A stretch of 64,000 bases of DNA from JBKBKN01 sp046294625 (GCA_046294625.1 JBKBKN010000009.1:1-64000), one strand, 5' to 3'. Positions 14,156 through 24,915 are shown, numbered from the stretch's first letter. Notes: a model not told the origin generated them from the letters alone. A program made the numbers and translations.

Positions 14156-16969
14156 TTATCGACTCAAGTACAAATTTCGTTCTGCATAGAGCTGCTGAAA
14201 TGTTTCATCATACAGATTGTCGATAAAGAGTATAGCCTCACCTGTCGATTTCATTTCTGGACCAAGCTCTTTTTTCACTTCGGGAAATTTATCGAAGGAG
14301 AAAACAGGAATCTTAATGGCATAACCTTTTTTCACCGGATTGAAATTGAAATCCTTGACTTTCTTTTCGCCAAGCATTACTTTGGTGGCATAATTTACAT
14401 AAGGTTGATCATAGGCTTTACAAATAAAAGGTACAGTACGAGACGCTCTTGGATTGGCTTCAATAACATACACCACATCATTCTTTATGGCAAACTGAAT
14501 ATTGATTAAACCAACAGTTCTCATGGCCAAGGCAATGGTGCGGGTGTGTCGCTCGATTTGCTCTATCACCAACGGCCCTAAGCTAAATGGTGGCAAGGTT
14601 GCATTGGAGTCTCCGCTATGAATACCAGCCGGTTCTATATGCTCCATGATACCAATAATATACACATCTTCTCCATCGCAAATGGCATCAGCTTCAGCTT
14701 CTATGGCGCGATCGAGAAAGTGGTCAAGCAATACCTTGTTGCCCGGAATATCTTTTAAGAGATCAATCACATGGGTTTCAAGTTCTTCTTCGTTGATTAC
14801 AATTTTCATATTGTGCCCACCAAGTACATAGCTTGGTCGCACCAGTAGTGGAAAACCAAGCTCCTTGCACAAAACCAATGCTTCTTCGGCACTCTCAATC
14901 ACCCCGAATTTTGGATAAGGGATGTTGTGCTCTTTCAAAAGCGTTGAGAAACGGCCGCGATCTTCGGCTAAATCTAACATTTCGTAGGACGTGCCAATGA
15001 TTTTAATTCCATATCGATCGAGTTTCTCGGCCAATTTCAATGCGGTTTGCCCACCAAGCTGCACAATCACACCTTCCGGTTTTTCGTGCAAAATGATGTC
15101 ATAAATATGCTCCCAGAATACCGGCTCAAAATAGAGTTTATCGGCAATATCGAAATCGGTTGATACAGTTTCAGGATTGCAATTGATCATGATGGTTTCA
15201 TAGCCACACTCTTTTGCTGCAAGCACCCCATGCACACAACTATAATCAAACTCAATCCCCTGCCCTATTCGATTGGGCCCTGAACCTAAGACCACAATCT
15301 TTTTCTTATCGCTTACTTCCGATTCATTTTCATCTTCGAAAGTGGAATAATAATATGGGGTCTGCGCTTCAAATTCAGCCGCACAAGTATCCACCAATTT
15401 ATACACCCGCTTGATGCCAAAGTCATTTCGTTTATTGAACACCTGACTTTCCAAACAGCGCAGCAAATGCGCTATTTGACGATCGGCATAGCCTTTTTGT
15501 TTGGCTTCTTTCAGTAAATCAAAAGGAATATTGTCGATAGTATATCGCTCAATTTCTCTTTCGAGATTCACCATGTCTTCAATTTCGTGCAAAAACCAAG
15601 GATCGATGCGTGTGATCTTTTGGATGGTTTTCATGGGAATACCTAGACTGAAAGCATCTTTGATATGAAAAAGCCTGTTCCAGCTTGGATTTTGCAAGCT
15701 ATCCAATATCATTTCGGGATTGCGCAATTCCTTATTATCAGCGCCAAGCCCGTTTCTATTGATTTCGAGCGATTGACAAGCCTTTTGTAATGCTTCTTGA
15801 AAGCTCCGGCCTATTCCCATCACTTCGCCTACGGACTTCATCTGAAAGCCAAGATTCTTATTGGCCCCTTTAAATTTATTGAAATTCCATCGTGGAATTT
15901 TCACAATCACATAATCCAAGGTCGGCTCAAAATAGGCTGAAGTAGTTTTGGTAATCTGATTGCTCAGTTCTGTAAGATGGTAACCAATAGCTAGCTTCGA
16001 AGCAATTTTCGCAATAGGATAACCTGTGGCTTTCGAAGCTAATGCCGATGATCGAGATACACGCGGATTGATCTCAATCACGATAATTTCCTCTGTATCA
16101 GGATCGACAGCAAACTGCACATTGCAGCCACCGGCAAAGCTTCCGATTGCGCGCATCAATTTGATGGCCATATCGCGCATTTTTTGATATACCGTGTCGC
16201 TCAAAGTCATTGCAGGTGCCACGGTGATGCTATCGCCGGTATGAATGCCCATCGGGTCGAAATTTTCGATAGAGCAAATAATTATCACATTATCATTAGC
16301 GTCGCGGAGCAATTCAAGCTCAAATTCCTTCCAGCCCAACACAGCTTTATCAATCAATACTTCGTGAATGGGCGAAGCATGCAAACCACGGTTGAGCAAT
16401 TCATCAAAATCTTCTTTCTTATAAACGATAGAACCACCTGTTCCTCCTAAAGTGTAAGAAGGGCGAATCACTAATGGGAAACCTATCTTTTGCGCTATTT
16501 CCTTCCCTTCCAAAAAAGAGTTTGCGGTGGCCGATGGCGCTACTCCGACTCCTGTTTCAATACATAACTTGCGAAACTCCTCACGATTTTCGGTCGTTTC
16601 CACCGCTTGCATGTCTACCCCTATCACCCGCACGCCATATTTTTTCCAAATACCTGCTTCATCCACTTTTTTGCATAGGTTCAATGCCGTTTGTCCACCC
16701 ATAGTAGGAAGCACCGCATCAATTTTTCGCTCTTCTAGAATTTTTACAATCGACTTCACCGTAAGCGGCCACAGATAAACATGATCGGCCGAAACCTTAT
16801 CGGTCATAATCGTGGCAGGATTAGAATTGATAAGCGATACTTCAATCCCTTCTTCGCGCAATGAACGCGCTGCCTGAGAGCCTGAGTAATCAAATTCACA
16901 GGCTTGACCAATGATGATGGGGCCGCTGCCAATAATTAAAACCGATTTGATGGAAGTGTCTTTGGGCAT
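14156..16969 (-). CDS. carB: Carbamoyl-phosphate synthase large subunit lacking the MGS-like domain
   Basis: 937 residues with both ATP-grasp halves: N-half beginning SVLIIGSGPIIIGQACEFDYSG, with RPSYTLGGTGGSIV and EINPRVSRSSALASKATG; C-half beginning VVLGSGPNRIGQGIEFDYS (near 560), with RPSYVLGGHNMKIV and VIEANPRASRTVPF. It makes carbamoyl phosphate from bicarbonate, ammonia and two ATP for pyrimidine and arginine synthesis. E. coli CarB has about 1073 residues; here the protein stops just after GEAILFIDNLYDETFQQL, so the C-terminal methylglyoxal-synthase-like allosteric domain (UMP/ornithine/IMP site) is absent. The ending is clean and Bacteroidota CarB proteins of this length are known, so it is probably natural. 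carA is not nearby. Confidence 0.96.
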   Translation of the reverse strand: MPKDTSIKSVLIIGSGPIIIGQACEFDYSGSQAARSLREEGIEVSLINSNPATIMTDKVSADHVYLWPLTVKSIVKILEERKIDAVLPTMGGQTALNLCKKVDEAGIWKKYGVRVIGVDMQAVETTENREEFRKLCIETGVGVAPSATANSFLEGKEIAQKIGFPLVIRPSYTLGGTGGSIVYKKEDFDELLNRGLHASPIHEVLIDKAVLGWKEFELELLRDANDNVIIICSIENFDPMGIHTGDSITVAPAMTLSDTVYQKMRDMAIKLMRAIGSFAGGCNVQFAVDPDTEEIIVIEINPRVSRSSALASKATGYPIAKIASKLAIGYHLTELSNQITKTTSAYFEPTLDYVIVKIPRWNFNKFKGANKNLGFQMKSVGEVMGIGRSFQEALQKACQSLEINRNGLGADNKELRNPEMILDSLQNPSWNRLFHIKDAFSLGIPMKTIQKITRIDPWFLHEIEDMVNLEREIERYTIDNIPFDLLKEAKQKGYADRQIAHLLRCLESQVFNKRNDFGIKRVYKLVDTCAAEFEAQTPYYYSTFEDENESEVSDKKKIVVLGSGPNRIGQGIEFDYSCVHGVLAAKECGYETIMINCNPETVSTDFDIADKLYFEPVFWEHIYDIILHEKPEGVIVQLGGQTALKLAEKLDRYGIKIIGTSYEMLDLAEDRGRFSTLLKEHNIPYPKFGVIESAEEALVLCKELGFPLLVRPSYVLGGHNMKIVINEEELETHVIDLLKDIPGNKVLLDHFLDRAIEAEADAICDGEDVYIIGIMEHIEPAGIHSGDSNATLPPFSLGPLVIEQIERHTRTIALAMRTVGLINIQFAIKNDVVYVIEANPRASRTVPFICKAYDQPYVNYATKVMLGEKKVKDFNFNPVKKGYAIKIPVFSFDKFPEVKKELGPEMKSTGEAILFIDNLYDETFQQLYAERNLYLSR

Positions 16970-17151
16970 GATGTGGTGTTGTAATCGGCGGCGAATTTAG
17001 TCAGATTTCAGAAAAGGCTTTTTGAAATGTTGATATGTTTGTAAAACTATCTCAAAAGGGCTCAAAGCATTTAAAATCAGACCTAAATCGCTGATTTTCT
17101 GTTTTTTTGATTTGTTATAACATTTCAGCGTGCACAATCCACATTTGTATA

Positions 17152-17159
17152 TAAATTTG
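17152..17159 (+). promoter_or_regulatory. -7 element for icd
   Basis: TAAATTTG (within TATATAAATTTG) matches TAnnTTTG perfectly and lies 24 nt before the preferred icd start. It also argues against the earlier in-frame ATG at 17130, which would lie upstream of the promoter. No good -33 partner is seen. Confidence 0.5.
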
Positions 17160-17183
17160 CGCACCAAAATAAAAAATACCGAC

Positions 17184-18620
17184 ATGACAAGAATTACAGT
17201 AGCAAAAGGCGATGGTATCGGACCGGAAATTATGGATGCCACGCTTGAAATCATTTTAGCCGCCGGAGCTCAAATTGAAATTGATGAAATCGAAGTTGGC
17301 GAGAAAGTTTATCTAGCCGGCAATACAGCAGGTATTGCAAAAGAATCATGGGATATCATCAGAAGAAATAAAGTATTTTTAAAGGCTCCCATTACTACCC
17401 CACAAGGTGGTGGTTACAAAAGCTTGAATGTAACTACACGTAAATTTTTAGGTCTGTATGCCAACGTACGTCCATGCAAAAGCTTACACCCATATGTAAA
17501 AACCAAACATCCGGAAATGGATTTGGTAATTATTCGTGAGAACGAAGAAGATCTTTATGCCGGAATCGAGCATCAGCAAACGGATGAAGTGGTGCAGTGC
17601 TTAAAGCTCATCAGCCGTCCCGGTTGCGAGAAAATTGTTCGTTATGCTTTCGAATATGCCAAAAACTATGGTCGCAAGAAGGTAACCTGCTTCACCAAAG
17701 ACAACATCATGAAGCAAACGGATGGATTGTTTCACCAAGTGTTTGATGAGATTGCGAAAGAATACCCTGAAATTGAAAACGAACATTGGATTATCGACAT
17801 AGGTGCAGCTAAAATGGCCGATACCCCTGAAGCATTCGATGTGATTGTCATGCCTAATTTATACGGCGATGTACTTTCCGACGTAGCTGCTCAAATTACC
17901 GGTTCAGTAGGCTTGGCCGGTTCATCAAACATTGGTGAAGAATGTGCCATGTTTGAAGCCATCCACGGTTCAGCACCAAGGAGAGCAGGACAAAATTTAG
18001 CTAATCCGTCGGGCTTACTGCAAGGAGCCATTTTGATGCTACAGCATATCGGCCAAACCGAAGTTGCCGAAAAAGTTCAGAATGCATGGTTAAAGACTAT
18101 TGAAGATGGAATCCATACTTACGACATCTTTAAAGAGGGTACCAGCAAAGAAAAAGTAGGTACCAAAGAATTTGCTCAAGCCGTGATTGCTAATATCGGT
18201 CAAAAACCTTCACAACTTAAGCCTGTAGCTTATTCTAAAGATGCTAAATTAAACTTGCCCAAATATGTGAAACGGACTCCAGCCAAGAAAGATTTAGTCG
18301 GCGTTGACATCTTCGTGCACTGGAATGGTACTAATCCCGATGAGATTGCTGCTAAAATCAAGCAGATTGAAAATGGCAAATTAAAGCTGAGCATGATTAC
18401 CAACCGTGGTATCAAGGTATGGCCTGAAGGATTTGAAGAGACCTTCTGTACCGATCATTGGAGATGCCGCTTCAAAAATGAGGATGGTAGCAACATCACC
18501 AAGGCTGAAATTGTGAAATTGCTGAACGATGCTATCGATAAAGATATCGATACGATCAAAACTGAAAACCTTTATGCTTTCGACGGTCGTCAGGCATACT
18601 CATTAGGTCAAGGACAATAA
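17184..18620 (+). CDS. icd: NADP-dependent isocitrate dehydrogenase (long form)
   Basis: 478 residues from MTRITVAKGDGIGPEI; an 18-residue upstream extension is rejected because it spans the promoter. Oxidatively decarboxylates isocitrate to 2-oxoglutarate in the TCA cycle. Visible motifs: substrate loop KAPITTPQGGGYKSLNVTTRK, R-rich NVRPCKSL, RENEEDLYAGIE, KDNIMKQTDG, and metal-binding YGDVLSDVAAQITG. The C-terminal extension (about 335-478, from TPAKKDLVGVDIFVHW) is the additional domain found in Thermus- and Rickettsia-type enzymes. A classic terminator follows. Confidence 0.95.
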   Translation: MTRITVAKGDGIGPEIMDATLEIILAAGAQIEIDEIEVGEKVYLAGNTAGIAKESWDIIRRNKVFLKAPITTPQGGGYKSLNVTTRKFLGLYANVRPCKSLHPYVKTKHPEMDLVIIRENEEDLYAGIEHQQTDEVVQCLKLISRPGCEKIVRYAFEYAKNYGRKKVTCFTKDNIMKQTDGLFHQVFDEIAKEYPEIENEHWIIDIGAAKMADTPEAFDVIVMPNLYGDVLSDVAAQITGSVGLAGSSNIGEECAMFEAIHGSAPRRAGQNLANPSGLLQGAILMLQHIGQTEVAEKVQNAWLKTIEDGIHTYDIFKEGTSKEKVGTKEFAQAVIANIGQKPSQLKPVAYSKDAKLNLPKYVKRTPAKKDLVGVDIFVHWNGTNPDEIAAKIKQIENGKLKLSMITNRGIKVWPEGFEETFCTDHWRCRFKNEDGSNITKAEIVKLLNDAIDKDIDTIKTENLYAFDGRQAYSLGQGQ

Positions 18621-18640
18621 TCTTTTTGAAGTTTAAATAA

Positions 18641-18671
18641 AAAAGCCTCGGCAGTGCCGAGGCTTTTTTTT
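18641..18671 (+). terminator. Intrinsic terminator after icd
   Basis: A 12-bp stem (AAAAGCCTCGGC and its complement) with AGT loop is followed by a T8 tract. GC-rich stem plus T-run make it a textbook rho-independent terminator, preceded by an A-run so it may work in both directions. Confidence 0.93.
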
Positions 18672-18796
18672 GTCCATAATTATTCATGAATGGGCTAAAT
18701 GTTTTTTTGAAGAAATATTTTTTTGAAAAATAAAAGTTATTTCACTTTATCATTATCTTTACTACATAAATCATGACTCTGCTTAAAAACTAACCA

Positions 18797-21112
18797 ATGA
18801 ACACTACCTTACGTATTCTATTGAGCTTATTCATGCTTGTATTTGGAGCAGAATTACCGCTAAAATGTCAAATACAAATTCAACCCAGTAACCACGCTTT
18901 AAATTTAGCTCAATACATCATGGGCAATGGCGTGAGTATTATTAATGCTAATCTACAGGCACATAACCACGCTACCGCATTTTTCAACGCCGAAAATGCT
19001 AATCTTGGGCTTAACGAAGGGTTGATCTTTTCAACGGGTTCTGCTCCCACTACTGACCAACCCATATTATTCGTTCAAGGATGTCCTCTTGTTCCGGGCA
19101 TTTCTAACCCAATGAACAGCTATGCATTCGCTTCAACAAATCTTGATTTATACCCAGTAAATATACCTGAAATAAACGATATTATTCCTTCATCACTTCA
19201 AAAATTCGATGTTGTTAAACTCAGTATACAGTTCATTGCATTAGAATCTACGCTATCATTTCAATATGTTTTTGCTTCAGAAGAATTCCCAATTTGGTTA
19301 AATACATTCTTCACTGATTTTTTTGTCATCGCGATAAGTGGTCCAGGTATTAATGGCATTCAGAATATTGCCAAACTACCAGATAATCAATATGTGAGTG
19401 TAAATACCATTGGAAACTCCTTCAATAATAACGAAACGAGCAACACTTGGCACGCTTACAATGGTTATTCGCCTGTTTACGTAGCAACAGTCAATTTAAT
19501 CCCAAATCAGGTTTACACCATTCACTTCATTATTGCTGATGCCTCGGACTCAAGTTATGATTCAGCTGTTTTTATCAAGAAAAATCAAAATTCAAACAAC
19601 TTACAAGCGAATATTCAAACTTATCAGCAGGATAATACCATCATTGAAGGTTGCACCGGTGCGCAGGTAACGTTTACGAGACTCATTTCCAATGATGATT
19701 CTCTTTGGATTTATCTTCAATATGAAGGAACTGCACAATTTGGAATTGATTATCCCAACCTGCCTGATTCCATTCTCATTCCGGTGGGAGAGATTAGCGT
19801 TATGTTATCGATTGATGCATTCCAGGATCATCTTGATGAAGGAATTGAAAGCCTTATCATTTATTATCAATCGGAAATTAATTTGACCAATTCCATCTAC
19901 TTATATATTAGAGATCAACCCAATTTAGCAATTTCTTTGCCCGATTCCTTGGCTTTTTGTTCAAACAACGGATTACACGCTATCCATGCACAAATCAACA
20001 GCGGTATGCCTCCTTTTGAATTTACATGGAACGATACGCCATCAGAAAGTTCGATGTATTTTTTTGACACTGACTCTGCTCATTCACAGTGGGTTTATTT
20101 GAGCGTCAACGATTTTTGTTTGAACATGATAAATGATTCTGTCTATGTGGATTTGTTTGAAGCTGCTATTCCTCTCCCACCGGGTTTAATGAGTAACAGC
20201 CCTGTTTGCGCTGATGAAGAATTATGGATTCATGCATCATCTGAAGAAGAAGGGACTTTTCAATGGTCAGGGCCCAATAATTTTAGTTCAGCTGATCAAA
20301 GTTTAATTTTCCCAATAAGTCAAACAGAACAATCAGGTGTGTATGAAGCGTATATTGATTTGGATGGATGCAAAAGTGATGTAGTTAGCATTCACGTAAC
20401 AGTGCATCCGAAACCCGGTATTCCTGAATTTGCAAGTTCAAACCCTTATTGCAATGGCTCCAATGTATATATTAATGCCTTTGTTGAGGGTGCCAGCGGC
20501 TATATATGGTCAGGCCCCAATGGCTTCAGCAGCACCAGTCCATTCAATACCATTAATAACGCAGGAGCTGAGCATGCGGGTGTCTATGAAGTGGTGGCTT
20601 CAAATCAACATGGTTGCACATCTGAAGGTTCTTTAGTATTACAAATGCTCGATGTGGACAATCTAATTTATTACATCAACAGTGTTTTGTTCACCGAGTT
20701 AAGCGAATATCAATCGCTGCAATGGCTGGATTGCAGTAATAATTTTGCACCAATTCCGGGTGAAACGCTTCCAGTCTTTACACTCAATCAGGATGGCAGC
20801 TATGCCTTGCAGGTTACCTTGGAACAATGTGTTGATACTTCTGCTTGTTTCACCTTCGCAAGTATCAACCAAGCAGAGCACCATGCTCCCATAATGACCT
20901 ATCCTAATCCTTCAAACGGTTGGATAAGTTTCACAAATTTAAGCTCAACAGGAATAGTTGAGTTATATGATGCGCAAGGCCGTTTAGTCAAAACTGAATT
21001 TATTGAGCCAAAGGAAATCCTTGAATTACAAGACCTTGCAAATGGTATGTACTGCATACGTCTCCTTCAAGCAGAAAAACAGGTTTATCAAGGTAAGATT
21101 GTACTGCATTAA
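18797..21112 (+). CDS. Secreted T9SS protein with choice-of-anchor L domain
   Basis: 771 residues. A signal peptide (about 1-25, ending near PLKCQ) leads into a choice-of-anchor L domain (about 35-265): YIMGNGVSIINANLQ, NEGLIFSTG, FQYVFASEEFP, and YDSAVFIKK. Residues about 375-620 hold Ig/PKD-like repeats with FEFTWNDTPSES and two similar modules around FQWSGPNNFSSADQS and YIWSGPNGFSSTSP. The last 75 residues are a type A T9SS sorting domain: YPNPSNGWISFTN, GIVELYDAQGRLVKTE, and LANGMYCIRLL. It should be exported by Sec, then moved to the surface by T9SS. Choice-of-anchor domains are common in adhesin-like surface proteins; the ligand is unknown. Confidence 0.9.
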   Translation: MNTTLRILLSLFMLVFGAELPLKCQIQIQPSNHALNLAQYIMGNGVSIINANLQAHNHATAFFNAENANLGLNEGLIFSTGSAPTTDQPILFVQGCPLVPGISNPMNSYAFASTNLDLYPVNIPEINDIIPSSLQKFDVVKLSIQFIALESTLSFQYVFASEEFPIWLNTFFTDFFVIAISGPGINGIQNIAKLPDNQYVSVNTIGNSFNNNETSNTWHAYNGYSPVYVATVNLIPNQVYTIHFIIADASDSSYDSAVFIKKNQNSNNLQANIQTYQQDNTIIEGCTGAQVTFTRLISNDDSLWIYLQYEGTAQFGIDYPNLPDSILIPVGEISVMLSIDAFQDHLDEGIESLIIYYQSEINLTNSIYLYIRDQPNLAISLPDSLAFCSNNGLHAIHAQINSGMPPFEFTWNDTPSESSMYFFDTDSAHSQWVYLSVNDFCLNMINDSVYVDLFEAAIPLPPGLMSNSPVCADEELWIHASSEEEGTFQWSGPNNFSSADQSLIFPISQTEQSGVYEAYIDLDGCKSDVVSIHVTVHPKPGIPEFASSNPYCNGSNVYINAFVEGASGYIWSGPNGFSSTSPFNTINNAGAEHAGVYEVVASNQHGCTSEGSLVLQMLDVDNLIYYINSVLFTELSEYQSLQWLDCSNNFAPIPGETLPVFTLNQDGSYALQVTLEQCVDTSACFTFASINQAEHHAPIMTYPNPSNGWISFTNLSSTGIVELYDAQGRLVKTEFIEPKEILELQDLANGMYCIRLLQAEKQVYQGKIVLH

Positions 21113-21243
21113 GCAGGTAGAAAGCATTAGAAGACTTTTTACAAAAGATTCAATTGCGACATTAAAATGTGTCCGGAATCCTTTTGGATTTTATGGCAAT
21201 TGGCTTTTTTGTTAAGTTCGCGAATTACTGAATCTTCCTGGGG

Positions 21244-24196
21244 AACCAATCGGTTCTTAAAGCCTTAATGCAATTGTTTGCTTTGGTGACGCATTCCAAT
21301 GCTGACACTCGCAAAGGCAGAACAATCGTGGAGCAATACCTGCGCAGGCAATTAAGCAGTGCGCAAATTGATTTATATCTATCACTTTACTATGAATTTG
21401 TTGCAAATCATCAGCACGAGAAGGGTAAAAAACGTGAACGAAAGCAGTTTGCTTCCAATGCGGTGAAAATTCTCAAAGTGTGCACGAGAATCAATGAAGA
21501 ACTCACATACCCTGAAAAAATCATCGTTATCTGTCGGCTTGCAGAGTTTTTGAAAGCCAATGACACGCCCGAAGAAATGGCATTAGATTTTGCGTGGACG
21601 CTAGCCGATACTTTTAACATTTCTAAAGATGAATTTCAGCTCATATATGGCTTGATTTTTCATCATAAAGATTGGCTTAACCATCCACATTTGGTCAGAA
21701 TTGCTGCTCAACAAGGCAAATGGGAAAAGGCTTTGTTTTTAGAAAAAAACTTGATTCCAATCAGGATTACCTGCATTTGATTTATCTGCCAAGCACCGAT
21801 TTCTTTTTAATTCAGTTTGACAGCAAAAAATCTGTCAAAATTAATGGCGCAGAAGCGAATGTTAATGCGATTCAAGTAATTGGTAAAGGGGCAATCATAA
21901 AATTGGCCAAAGCTGATGCAATTTATTACAATGACTTAAGAAAACTATTTTTAAAAGCAAACCTTGATGATAAGGTAATTTTCGAAGTCAAAAGTATGGA
22001 ATACACCTTTCCCAACGGACAGAAAGGGCTGCACAAACTCAATTTCACCGCCGAGAGTGGTATGATGCTCGGTATTATGGGCGGCAGTGGAGCTGGAAAA
22101 TCAACCTTGCTCAACTTGCTAAATGGAAATTTAAAACCTGAGGCCGGACAGGTATTAATTAACGGGCATGATTTACACAAAGAAAATGCAATGAAACAGC
22201 TCATTGGCTTTGTGAGTCAGGATGATTTGTTGTTGGAAGACCTGAGTGTATTCGATAACTTGTATTATTCTGCCAAACTCAATTTTCCGAACTTATCAAA
22301 CGAAGCCCTTAGCGAAAAAGTAAATACTACCTTACAAGCTATGGGATTGCTGGAAGTGAAACATTTGAAAGTGGGCAATCCTATAGAAAAATACATCAGT
22401 GGTGGACAACGAAAGCGTTTAAATATTGCCTTAGAATACATTAGAGAAACCAACATTTTATTTGTTGACGAGCCCACTTCCGGCTTGTCATCGCACGATT
22501 CGGAACGAATCATGGAATTGCTCAAAAACATGTCCTTAACTGGTAAGCTGGTTTTTGTGGTTATTCACCAACCTTCTTCTTCTAGTTTCAAACTTTTTGA
22601 TCAATTGCTGATTGTGGATTTAGGCGGCTATCCGGTTTACTATGGAAATCCTTTAGAAACTGCAAGCTATTTCAGAGAAATTACTGCTCAGGCTTCGATG
22701 CAGGAAATAGAATGTGATGCTTGCGGCAATGTGAATCCTGAACAGATTTTCGATATCATCGAACAGAAAGTTGTGGACGAGTATGGTCAGCAAACATCTC
22801 AAAGAAAAGTCAGTCCCAGGGAATGGTATTTATTTTTTAAAGCGCTCTCTGCCTAAACAAAAGCGAACGAACAATGACAAACTACAATTGAAAGAGCAAC
22901 AAAAATCTTCTCGATTTCAGCAGTTCAAAGTTTTCCTTGCGCGTGATGCAAAAAGTAAATTAGCCAACAAGCAATATTTATTGATTAATTTCTTGGAGGC
23001 GCCTGTGTTAGCCCTGATTTTGAGTTTTTTCTCCGATCATGGGAAATGGAAAAAATCTCAAGACTATGCCTTGTATTTTAACAATAATATTCCCGCCTAC
23101 ATATTGGTTTGTGTCCTTGCCGCATTGTTTATCGGACTCACGGTGAGTGCAGAAGAAATATTCAAAGACCGAAAAATCAGAAAGCGGGAAGCTTTTCTTC
23201 GGTTAAGTAAAATTAGTTATTTAAGCTCCAAAGCTTTACTGCTTATGCTAATTTCTGCATTTCAGGCATTCACCTTTGTGGTGATTGGTAATTGGGTATT
23301 AAACATTCCTGATATGCTTTGGCCATATTGGTTGGTGATGTTCTCCACTTTGTTTTTCTCCAACATGCTTGGATTAAACATTTCGGCCACCTTCAATTCG
23401 GCGGTCACGATTTATATTCTCATTCCATTGTTAATCATTCCTCAATTATTGCTCAGTGGTATTATTGTAAGATATGATCAACTCAATCCATCAATCACAT
23501 CGAGCGATCGTGTTTCGGTAGCAGCCGAGTTGATGGCTTCCCGATGGGCTTTCGAAGCTATAGCGGTTCACCAATTTATGGAGAATAAATACGAAAAACC
23601 TTTATTTGAACTCAATCAACAAATCTCCTCTTCCTCATAGTATCAGCAATATTGGCTATAAACCTTTCAAAATGAACTAAATACATATGATCAACAACCT
23701 GAACAGCAGAAAAGATTACATCATTATGTGTCCAATATTGCTTATCTTAAAGGTAAACCGTTGTGGAAAGGCACTGAAGATTTCAAGCTTGATGAATATG
23801 ATGCCTATCTGTCTCAATTTCATGCATACCTTTAAAAAATACAACAACAAGTTGATAGAAAAACGAGACTCACTTTTAAAACAAGGGGAAATTGAAATCA
23901 TGCAAGAACTAAAACTCAAGCATTCAAATAAAGCATTGGAAAAACTGGTTAGAGCGCAGGACAAAACAGAATAAGTTAAACTGTAATCTTTGGCTATCAG
24001 ATAATTATCAGACCCGATTTATAAATTGCCGGTAAATCAGTTTTTTGCTCATCACTTTTCGCCCTACAAGAAAATTGGAAATGCATACATCGATACCCTT
24101 TACTTCAATGCAGCCATCATCTGGCTCATGATCATGATTTTGTTTATTTCCCTTTACTTCGATGTACTTAAACGATTGCTTCGAATCAATAACTAG
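21244..24196 (+). pseudogene. Decayed ABC transporter (ATPase-permease fusion)
   Basis: Broken copy of a long Bacteroidota ABCG-type protein (normally about 1000 residues). Order of surviving parts: TerB-like N-terminal region (frame a, to 21740), FHA-like segment and ABC ATPase (frame c) with Walker A GGSGAGKST, signature ISGGQRKRLN and Walker B ILFVDEPTSGLS, then a membrane domain (frame a, to 23637) and a last transmembrane helix ending at the TAG of 24194-24196. Frame changes fall at an A7 run (21743-21749), a T6 run (22833-22838) and near 23831-23839. In-frame stops are TAG 23638, TAA 23659, and TAA 23972, 23984 and 24002. The first two become Gln if one C-to-T change is undone. Homology starts before the first ATG (NQSVLKAL read from 21244), so the start codon is also lost. 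Multiple independent lesions make sequencing error an unlikely sole cause. Confidence 0.87.
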
Positions 24197-24749
24197 TTAT
24201 TGGTTGTGATTTGTTGCGCTTCACCTGCATTAATAGACATTTGTTCTACCAGTCTTTTAAATTCCGACAAACCCTGCTCAAAGTTTTTTCCAATACTATT
24301 GTCCATTCCCATTAAGGGCAGAAATATGTTGAAAGGATATGGAAAACTACCGTTGATTACCCATTCCACCTTGGTTTGTTTGTCGTTTAGTGCAGTTACG
24401 TTGTAATAGGTTTGACTTTGCATATTAAACGGCCTGATAAATCGCAGTTCCATTTCTATTCGATCTTCCGTAATGGAAAAAATTTCGTGCTCTCCTTCGC
24501 CCATATCATCATTGCTATTCCAATACCAAACAAATCCCACTTCCCCGTCCAAACCTTTGAATGACATTTCAGTATTGGGATCAAGTTGCGACCACACACT
24601 CCACTCTTTCTGAAATACTAAAGATCTTAGCTTTTCAAAGACCAATTTTTTGGTTGATTTACAATGATGCTGCGATTGACAGAATAGTCCTAAGGCATGA
24701 AAGTCGCAACAGGTAATAGAATGGCTGTAAATAAAACCAAGCCAATCAT
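24193..24749 (-). pseudogene. Decayed SRPBCC (START-like) family protein
   Basis: The main frame (24193 to about 24645) encodes the SRPBCC beta-sheet and helix: WSVWSQLDPNTEMSFKG, GEVGFVWYWNSNDD, and SIGKNFEQGLSEFKRLVEQ. It has no ATG. Its missing N-terminus is legible upstream on the same strand: MIGLVLFTAILLPVATFMP, then an in-frame TAG (24690-24692), then DYSVNRSIIVNQPK, then a frame change at a T6/A6 run (24646-24651). The intact paralogue at 31602 has the same layout (a membrane helix, LPDQYNIEREIMIQAP), which confirms the reading. The TAG restores to Gln with one transition. The 3-prime ends of this gene and the decayed ABC gene overlap by 4 nt. Confidence 0.82.
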
Positions 24750-24864
24750 AATTTTTGTTAGTGTTTTAATTTGTAGCGCATGGATGATTGCAAAAAATAG
24801 ATAATCTTCTTAAAATAACTCATCAGATAAGACTAAGTTAATCATTTCTACACTCATCATCCAA

Positions 24865-24900
24865 ACAAAAAAGCTGCCGCGTTACGCCGACAGCTTTATA
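24865..24900 (-). terminator. Terminator of the HtrA gene
   Basis: Read on the minus strand, an imperfect stem (AAGCTG arm pairs plus GC-rich middle around CGGCGTAACGCGGC) is followed by TTTTTTGTTTGG, about 20 nt after the stop codon. Confidence 0.75.
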
Positions 24901-24915
24901 TAAGTTATTTTCAGA

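Noticed and set aside
17130..17183. 18-residue N-terminal extension of isocitrate dehydrogenase
   Set aside because: It contains the -7 promoter motif and does not match the family, whose start is MTRITV-like.
21244..24196. Programmed frameshifting or stop-codon readthrough as explanation for the ABC gene
   Set aside because: Three separate shifts, several stops and a lost start codon are too many for recoding, and no slippery site plus structure pattern is present.
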